From JAJDIA01 sp031555145 (GTDB lineage: Bacteria; Bacteroidota; Bacteroidia; Bacteroidales; Tannerellaceae), in contig JAVBUR010000102.1 in the NCBI GenBank assembly GCA_031555145.1, positions 1-19,054 of the forward strand: a stretch of 19,054 nucleotides of DNA, given 5' to 3'. The number at the start of each line of letters is the position of its first letter. Positions within the stretch are counted from its first letter, which is position 1. Of this stretch, positions 15,101 through 19,054 are shown piece by piece. The notes under the pieces were generated by a model. It was given only the letters and a program-made list of their open reading frames with translations, made no database searches and was not told where the DNA came from. A program made the translations under genes and the position numbers.

Positions 15101-15450
15101 GCCAGAACAGCATGTTGATGAACCTGAGTTCGATCGAAGACCGTAGGAATTACTATGCAATGCCGTATTGGACACCGGAGAATCCGATCAATACATCCAC
15201 TCGCCAGAATGCGGCCAATACGCCTTCATTCACGATTTACGAATCACGTAGTTTCCTGCGTTTACAGGATGTCTCGCTCTCGTATAACCTGCCGTCGGCA
15301 CTGATCGACCGCTTTAAAGTAGGCAACTGCCGGCTCTATTTGAGTTCGCGTAACTTGCTGACGCTTACCAAATGGTCGGGCTGGGATCCGGAATCCGGGA
15401 ATACCCCCATGCCGCGCACATTTACTTTTGGACTTGATGTAACATTATAA
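12136..15450 (+). CDS. SusC/RagA-type TonB-dependent receptor with STN signalling domain
   Basis: This 1104-residue outer-membrane transporter should import oligosaccharide into the periplasm using TonB energy. A signal peptide covers residues 1 to about 29. An STN domain follows (about 40-103, YEQVFKEIEEKTGYKFVYN...LLDDLFKNTDITYKI), then a carboxypeptidase-regulatory-like domain (about 110-182, VSGTVFDAAGESIIGANVLIKG) and a TonB-box-like EEVVVIGYG (186-194). The plug is about 195-310 (AVAQVKT, NALDLLNGTVAGF, PLLVLDGVIFNG, DIETIDILKDASSAAVYGSRSAAG), and the beta barrel ends with TFTFGLDVTL. All parts are intact and the length is normal for receptors with an STN domain. The STN domain is the part that touches FecR proteins, so this receptor probably also senses its substrate. 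It is three bases upstream of the SusD partner. Confidence 0.95.
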   Translation: MNNKLRNQILRVFFTTFCLFAIPHLILSQSAYTFDFRQKSYEQVFKEIEEKTGYKFVYNTQEINPGEKITVAISDKGFPALLDDLFKNTDITYKISNKHIALFKAVKKTVSGTVFDAAGESIIGANVLIKGTTNGVTTDLDGRFTILVTENSVLQFSYIGYIPQEMTVGSKNDFKIVLHENQMALEEVVVIGYGSVRKKDLTGAVAQVKTAQYSTQQSTNALDLLNGTVAGFNSNIGTSASGSSSMEIRGPASLNANNNPLLVLDGVIFNGSINDINPRDIETIDILKDASSAAVYGSRSAAGVVIINTKRGKGDKMAINFSAQLGLTDYTKNIKPNGVDGYVQRRQDFQERANPSKPEGYYRNPNNLPDGVSLDTWQQYDASYSSNPVETWMNRLSLRGIEQENYLNGVSFDWFDAVTSPGLRQNYDVNISGGIGKTKYYWSLGYTDNEGYLLGDEYKTIRSRINADTKITDFLTVGINAQFSSKDKSAVAVSLSNVVSQSPLATPYDSNGNLKWYPNDDSGVDANPLLNNAYRDKLNVLNNLFANMYAELQLPFGFSYKVSFINRYDWEKNYYFNPSTLPEGDKLGGYGQRLNSSLYEWQIDNIFSWKKTFGVHDFYATFLYNAEKKQTWEDVATNQGFLISENLSYHQLSAGSSPTVKNNDTYSTGTAVMGRLNYTLMNRYLLTLSIRRDGYSAFGINNPYATFPSGALAWNLSEESFFNVSWIDHLKLRASYGLNGNRDIGIYSALSQLGTTKYLSNGTYLSGIYSNTMSNSYLKWEKTKALNLGVDFAVLGNRLSGTLEYYDMLTNDLLLTRSLPTIIGYSSVMSNMGELENKGFELTLNSRNIDQPDFGWNSTFTLSLNRNKINYLYGEMENILDADGNIIGTKEADDVTNGWFIGQAIDRIWDYKFLGIFQKGEEEQAKSFGKAPGDTKLLDVDGNGATTQEDKVFQGYTKPRFRLGLRNEFTFLKNFQFSFFLRADLGHYSQNSMLMNLSSIEDRRNYYAMPYWTPENPINTSTRQNAANTPSFTIYESRSFLRLQDVSLSYNLPSALIDRFKVGNCRLYLSSRNLLTLTKWSGWDPESGNTPMPRTFTFGLDVTL

Positions 15451-15453
15451 AAG

Positions 15454-17238
15454 ATGAACAATATGAACAGAATACTAAAATATAGCCTTTGTGCCTCTTT
15501 GTGTTTGTCGGTAGTATCGTGTGGGGATGATTTCCTTCAGATCAAACCACTGTCTATCTATACACCGGAATCGATCTATGTGGATGAGGCTGGTTTTGAA
15601 GGTGTGCTGGTCACCTTGCGGAAGAACCTGCGGGTAGACTTTTATGCCGAAGCCGGAGGGCTGGCTTCCGAACTGATTTCCTCGGATATCGCTATTTCCG
15701 CCAATAAGGCGCAGGATGCGATTCATAATTTCGATACGCAGGTTTTACCTACAGGTACAGGCAGTAACTACGACTTCCATGAAATCTGGACACGTGGCTA
15801 TAATCAGATCCGGAATGCGAATGTGATCTTATGCCGTATTGATCAGGGTAGTTTTACTTCGGACGAAAAGAAGAATGCCATTATTGCCGAAGCTTATTTC
15901 CATCGTTCGTTCTGGTACTACCGACTGATCCATCTGTTTGGCGATATCCCATTCCTGAATGTCGAGCATACCGCGCCCAAGATTGATTTCTATACCCATT
16001 CGCGGAAAACGATTCTGGCGAAGATCGTCGAAGATATGGATTTCGCCGTCAAATGGTTGCCGAAGACGGCTGTCCCCGGCGCCGTTACCCAGGGAGCCGG
16101 TTATCATCTGTTTGCGAAGATCCTGTTGGCCGACGGACAGTTTGACAAAGCAGCACAGGCTGCTACGGCTGTGATCGAAGGCAGTCAGTACAAACTGATG
16201 ACGAATCGTTTTGGTGTGGTTGGCTCCAATACGAAATATAATGTGGTCTGGGACTTGCATCAGAAGGAGAATAAAAGTATTTCGGAAAACAAGGAAGGTA
16301 TATTGGTCGTTCAGGAACAATATGGATTCCCGGATGCTGAGGTGTCGGGTGGTACACAGAGCATGCGCCGTTATGTGCCTGCTTGGTGGAACAATTACAT
16401 TAAAGACCCTAAAGGTGTACGAGGTACTATCGATACAAACGGCAATGAGTTCCTGATCTATGTCGGCCGGGGTGTGGGCTATGTGCGCGCCTGTAGCTAT
16501 CATAATTATGAGATTTGGACAGATCATACGGATTTGCGCCATGATTCGGAAGTGAACTGGTTCTCGACCGATAAGTTTATTTACAACAACCCGGCATCCT
16601 CTTACTACGGCCAACCGGTGGATATCAAATATACGAACGCAACCGATACGATTCATTGCTGGTATCCTTTCCCCTATTATAAGGTGTATGTCGCCGACGA
16701 AGAAAGACCGACAACTCCCTGGGGAGGCCACTCCGATTGGTATCTCTTCCGTTTGGCCGAAACCTATCTGCTGCGTGCCGAAGCCTATGTATGGATGAAC
16801 CAACCGGATAAAGCAGCCGACGATGTGAACAAGGTACGTAGCCGGGCAAAAGCTACTTTGGCTACCGCTTCGGAAATGTCGATCGAATACATCCTCGACG
16901 AACGGGCCAGGGAACTGTTTGCCGAAGAATTCCGCAAAACGGAGTTGACCCGTATGGCTTACATTATGGCGGATAATAACCTGAAGGGCTACTCGATCGC
17001 TAACTTCTCGGAAAAGAACTACTGGTACGACCGGATTATGGATAAGAACGAATTCTACCGGGCCGGTAATATCATGTGGGGTTCTGCCGCCTTTAAGATT
17101 AGCCCGTTCCATGTCTTATGGCCTGTTCCGGCTACGGCCATCGATAGCAATACCGGAGGGGTGATCAATCAGAATAAGGGGTACATCGGTGTCGATAAGA
17201 ACAAGGCTCCTCTTACAGTGATTGACGACCAACAGTAA
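15454..17238 (+). CDS. SusD/RagB-type surface glycan-binding lipoprotein
   Basis: This 594-residue lipoprotein should form the lid on the SusC-type receptor and bind glycan at the cell surface. The signal peptide ends in lipobox VVS-C23, and the following G-D-D is acidic, as expected for surface export in Bacteroidetes. SusD family features follow. The N-terminal LQIKP segment is present, as is IWTRGYNQIRNANVIL. The AEAYFHRSFWYYRLIHLFGDIPF helix pair belongs to the TPR-like core, and WYLFRLAETYLLRAEAYVWMNQPDKAADDVNKVRSRA is near the end, followed by ILDERARELFAEEFRKTELTRMAY. The gene begins three bases after the receptor stop, so the two are co-transcribed and probably co-translated. A second in-frame ATG at 15463 could also start it. 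The ligand cannot be read from the sequence; the neighbouring sulfatase points to a sulfated glycan. Confidence 0.95.
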   Translation: MNNMNRILKYSLCASLCLSVVSCGDDFLQIKPLSIYTPESIYVDEAGFEGVLVTLRKNLRVDFYAEAGGLASELISSDIAISANKAQDAIHNFDTQVLPTGTGSNYDFHEIWTRGYNQIRNANVILCRIDQGSFTSDEKKNAIIAEAYFHRSFWYYRLIHLFGDIPFLNVEHTAPKIDFYTHSRKTILAKIVEDMDFAVKWLPKTAVPGAVTQGAGYHLFAKILLADGQFDKAAQAATAVIEGSQYKLMTNRFGVVGSNTKYNVVWDLHQKENKSISENKEGILVVQEQYGFPDAEVSGGTQSMRRYVPAWWNNYIKDPKGVRGTIDTNGNEFLIYVGRGVGYVRACSYHNYEIWTDHTDLRHDSEVNWFSTDKFIYNNPASSYYGQPVDIKYTNATDTIHCWYPFPYYKVYVADEERPTTPWGGHSDWYLFRLAETYLLRAEAYVWMNQPDKAADDVNKVRSRAKATLATASEMSIEYILDERARELFAEEFRKTELTRMAYIMADNNLKGYSIANFSEKNYWYDRIMDKNEFYRAGNIMWGSAAFKISPFHVLWPVPATAIDSNTGGVINQNKGYIGVDKNKAPLTVIDDQQ

Positions 17239-17277
17239 ACAGGTACACAGAAGTGTGTAACAATAACTATCTATCAC

Positions 17278-17285
17278 TATCTTTG
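17278..17285 (+). promoter_or_regulatory. -7 promoter element upstream of the sulfatase
   Basis: TATCTTTG matches TAnnTTTG exactly. The expected transcript start is near 17290, giving a leader of about 54 bases. No TTG is visible at -33. It overlaps the left arm of the hairpin at 17283-17312, so a transcript from this promoter would lack part of the stem. Confidence 0.5.
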
Positions 17286-17312
17286 TTCCCTGCCCGGTCG
17301 GGTGGGGAGCAA
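17283..17312 (+). terminator. Long hairpin between susD and the sulfatase, possible terminator
   Basis: TTGTTCCCTGCCCG (17283-17296) can pair with CGGGTGGGGAGCAA (17299-17312) along the whole arm, with three G-U pairs. Because a 2-base loop is too tight, the real form is a 13-bp stem with loop GGTC. It lies 44 bases after the susD stop. The sequence after it (GGATCGTATTTCATCC) has no clear U-run, so it may be a weak terminator or an RNA-stability element that lowers sulfatase expression from the susCD transcript. Confidence 0.45.
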
Positions 17313-17343
17313 GGATCGTATTTCATCCTAATAACGTTTATAC

Positions 17344-18831
17344 ATGAAAACAGATTATTCCATCATCGCTTCAGCCTGTCTTTTCCTGTTGCCGGGATGC
17401 AAAGCGAACGGGCAAAAGGCTGAACCCCGGAACAAACCGAATGTCTTATTCATCTGTGTCGACGACCTGCGTCGCGACCTGGGATGCTACGGTTCGGAGG
17501 TGATCTCTCCCAATATCGACCGGCTGGCCGGACAAGGTTCGTTATTTTTTAATCACTATGTGCAGGTGCCGACCAGCGGAGCTTCCCGATCCAGCATGCT
17601 GACCGGACGGTTGCCGCACGACAGAAAGGACGACCTGACGAACGAAGCCTGCCGCATCCACCTTGCCGATAAGCCGGAAAGGGAACAACCCGAAACAATG
17701 TTCCACCACTTGAAGCGTAATGGTTACTACACCGTCGGTATTGGGAAAGTAAGCCATTACGTCGACGGTCTGCTTTATGGCTATACTGAAGAAGTAGGTA
17801 CCGCCTACGAACTGCCTTACAGTTGGAATGAAATGCTTTTTGACGCCGGCAAATGGGGTACGGGATGGAACGCCTTTTTCGGTTATGCCGACGGTAGTTG
17901 CCGGGAGGGCCGGCAGAAAAACGTCAAACCCTACGAATGCGCCGATGTCCCCGACGAGGGTTACCCGGACGGCTTAACGGCCAACCTGGCCGTACAAAAG
18001 CTCAACGAGTTATCCGCCCGTAACGAACCTTTCTGCCTGGCAGTCGGTTTCTTTAAGCCCCACTTGCCTTTTACCGCGCCTAAGAAATACTGGGATTTGT
18101 ACGAAGAAGACAAGATTTCTATTTCCCCCATCTCTTTTATACCGGAAGGTACTCACCGGATTTCCCTACACGAAAGCGCGGAATTCAATACCGGCTACAA
18201 GCTTGGTGAAGAAAAAGCGTCTTTAGATAAAAAAGTATCCGATGCCTATGCCCGCACCCTCCGTCATGCCTATTATGCCTGTATCAGTTACGTAGATGCC
18301 CAGATCGGAAAGGTGCTGGACGCACTGGAACAATCGGGGCAGGCCGATAATACCATTGTCGTTCTCTGGGGTGACCATGGATGGCATCTGGGCGACCACC
18401 TGATTTGGGGAAAACATACTCTCCACGAAACGTCGTTAAGCAGCGCCTTTATCGTCTCTGCCCCGGGCAAGAAGAAGGGAGTCCAGAACCGCCGCATCGT
18501 CAGTTCAGTGGATATCTACCCCACCTTGATGGAGTTATGCGGCGTAGAAAAGCCCGACGGTTTGGAAGGTCATAGTTTTGTATCCTTATTGGATACACCC
18601 AACGACGCCACCTGGAACGATGTTGCCTACAGCTACTACCGTGCCGGCATGAGCGTGCGTACGCCGGAATACCGGATGGCCAGGTACTTTGCCGACGGCC
18701 AGGTCTTCACCGAACTCTATCAATACCAGCAAGACATTTTCGAACGGAAGAACATCGCCGACGAACGGCAAGACGTCGTTACGGCACTTCTGCCTCTATG
18801 GGAAAAAGGGAATACGCTGGGGTATAGATGA
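17344..18831 (+). CDS. Lipoprotein sulfatase, iduronate-2-sulfatase-like (S1 family)
   Basis: This 495-residue enzyme should remove sulfate esters from a glycan in the periplasm. The signal peptide ends at LPG-C19; the next residues KANGQK are not acidic, so a periplasm-facing lipoprotein is likely. NVLFICVDDLRRDLGCYG (33-50) supplies the metal ligands D40 and D41. The formylglycine site is S78-G-A-S-R82 followed by SSMLTGR, a Ser-type site that needs an anaerobic sulfatase-maturating enzyme encoded elsewhere. Other expected active-site residues are K135 and H138 (GIGKVSH), K238 and H240 (FFKPHLPF), D344-H345 (WGDHGWHLG) and K357. The GCYG, SPNIDRLA and FKPHLPF stretches are most like iduronate-2-sulfatases, but the substrate is uncertain. 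The gene has its own -7 element and a hairpin before it. Its codons are more C-ending than those of susCD. No glycoside hydrolase is in view. Confidence 0.9.
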   Translation: MKTDYSIIASACLFLLPGCKANGQKAEPRNKPNVLFICVDDLRRDLGCYGSEVISPNIDRLAGQGSLFFNHYVQVPTSGASRSSMLTGRLPHDRKDDLTNEACRIHLADKPEREQPETMFHHLKRNGYYTVGIGKVSHYVDGLLYGYTEEVGTAYELPYSWNEMLFDAGKWGTGWNAFFGYADGSCREGRQKNVKPYECADVPDEGYPDGLTANLAVQKLNELSARNEPFCLAVGFFKPHLPFTAPKKYWDLYEEDKISISPISFIPEGTHRISLHESAEFNTGYKLGEEKASLDKKVSDAYARTLRHAYYACISYVDAQIGKVLDALEQSGQADNTIVVLWGDHGWHLGDHLIWGKHTLHETSLSSAFIVSAPGKKKGVQNRRIVSSVDIYPTLMELCGVEKPDGLEGHSFVSLLDTPNDATWNDVAYSYYRAGMSVRTPEYRMARYFADGQVFTELYQYQQDIFERKNIADERQDVVTALLPLWEKGNTLGYR

Positions 18832-18837
18832 GATAAG

Positions 18838-18960
18838 TTACCGTAACAGATCATCTGCCCGTTTGATCCACAGATCAGCCATTCGTTGGTGATCCTCCGC
18901 TGTGTACGGATCTGCCCGATATGGAAAGCCGGCCGCTTTCAGTTTTGTCCGAATCTGCAG
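18838..18960 (-). pseudogene. Possible C-terminal remnant of an unidentified gene
   Basis: On the minus strand an open frame of about 40 codons reads LKAAGFPYRADPYTAEDHQ, then RMADLWIKRADDLLR, and ends in TAA at 18838-18840. The composition and helical pattern look like a real protein C-terminus. A TAG closes the same frame at 18961-18963 and there is no usual start codon before it. Beyond lies A/T-rich sequence without continuing similarity that I can see. I do not recognise the family. It could be a decayed gene or a chance open frame. Confidence 0.3.
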
Positions 18961-18963
18961 CTA

Positions 18964-19054
18964 TTTGCCACGACACAGCTACCAGCAATAGTTTAATTAG
19001 GAAGAAAAAGTTTTTTTACCCTATTGAAACTGCCTGTTTCAACGTGTGGAACTA
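18964..19054. other. A/T-rich end of window with a perfect inverted repeat
   Basis: TTGAAAC (19024-19030) and GTTTCAA (19036-19042) flank TGCCT. An A-run and a T-run (about 19004-19017) precede it on the plus strand. No U-tract follows the repeat on either strand. Nothing else is recognisable before the window ends. Confidence 0.4.

Noticed and set aside
15829..17112. Long open minus-strand frame (427 codons) opposite the SusD-type gene
   Set aside because: Antisense shadow of an intact SusD gene; no domain, signal peptide or promoter of its own.

Overview
The window looks like the chromosome of a gut-type Bacteroidales bacterium, most likely Parabacteroides or a close relative. The evidence is a SusC/SusD pair preceded by a FecR-type anti-sigma factor, Bacteroidetes-only families (DUF5686, the short ECF sigma type), several exact TAnnTTTG '-7' promoter elements, few Shine-Dalgarno sites, and a nrfHA-ccsBA nitrite reductase cluster. 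I saw no tRNA, rRNA, CRISPR array or insertion sequence.

Layout. Bases 1-540 hold a very G-poor non-coding stretch followed by the wreck of a serine hydrolase gene. Bases 555-4476 hold two divergent envelope genes: a DUF1254/DUF1214 lipoprotein (minus) and a DUF5686 outer-membrane protein (plus). Bases 4473-10432 form a nitrite/nitrosative-stress island. It contains a two-cluster iron-sulfur protein (minus), a divergent Crp/Fnr-family regulator, then nrfH, nrfA, ccsB and ccsA packed as one operon, and a YgbA-family gene. Bases 10461-18831 hold an ECF sigma factor (minus), a divergent FecR anti-sigma factor, a SusC-type TonB-dependent receptor with an STN signalling domain, a SusD-type lipoprotein and a lipoprotein sulfatase. 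Together these form a small polysaccharide utilisation locus for a sulfated glycan. The right edge has a short probable gene remnant and an inverted repeat.

How the genes work together. NrfH should take electrons from menaquinol and pass them to NrfA, which reduces nitrite to ammonium. NrfA carries one CWTCK haem site that needs a suitable haem lyase, and the adjacent CcsB-CcsA pair (system II) can supply it. The regulator most likely controls both the iron-sulfur gene and nrfHA. Two matching dyad sites lie exactly 29 bases upstream of the -7 element of the iron-sulfur gene and of nrfH. This shared promoter layout is the most informative pattern I found. In the second half, ligand binding at the SusCD complex is expected to signal through the STN domain and FecR to free the sigma factor, which is encoded divergently rather than in the usual same-strand order.

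The DNA does not settle the ligand sensed by the regulator, the reaction of the iron-sulfur protein, the role of YgbA, or the glycan substrate.
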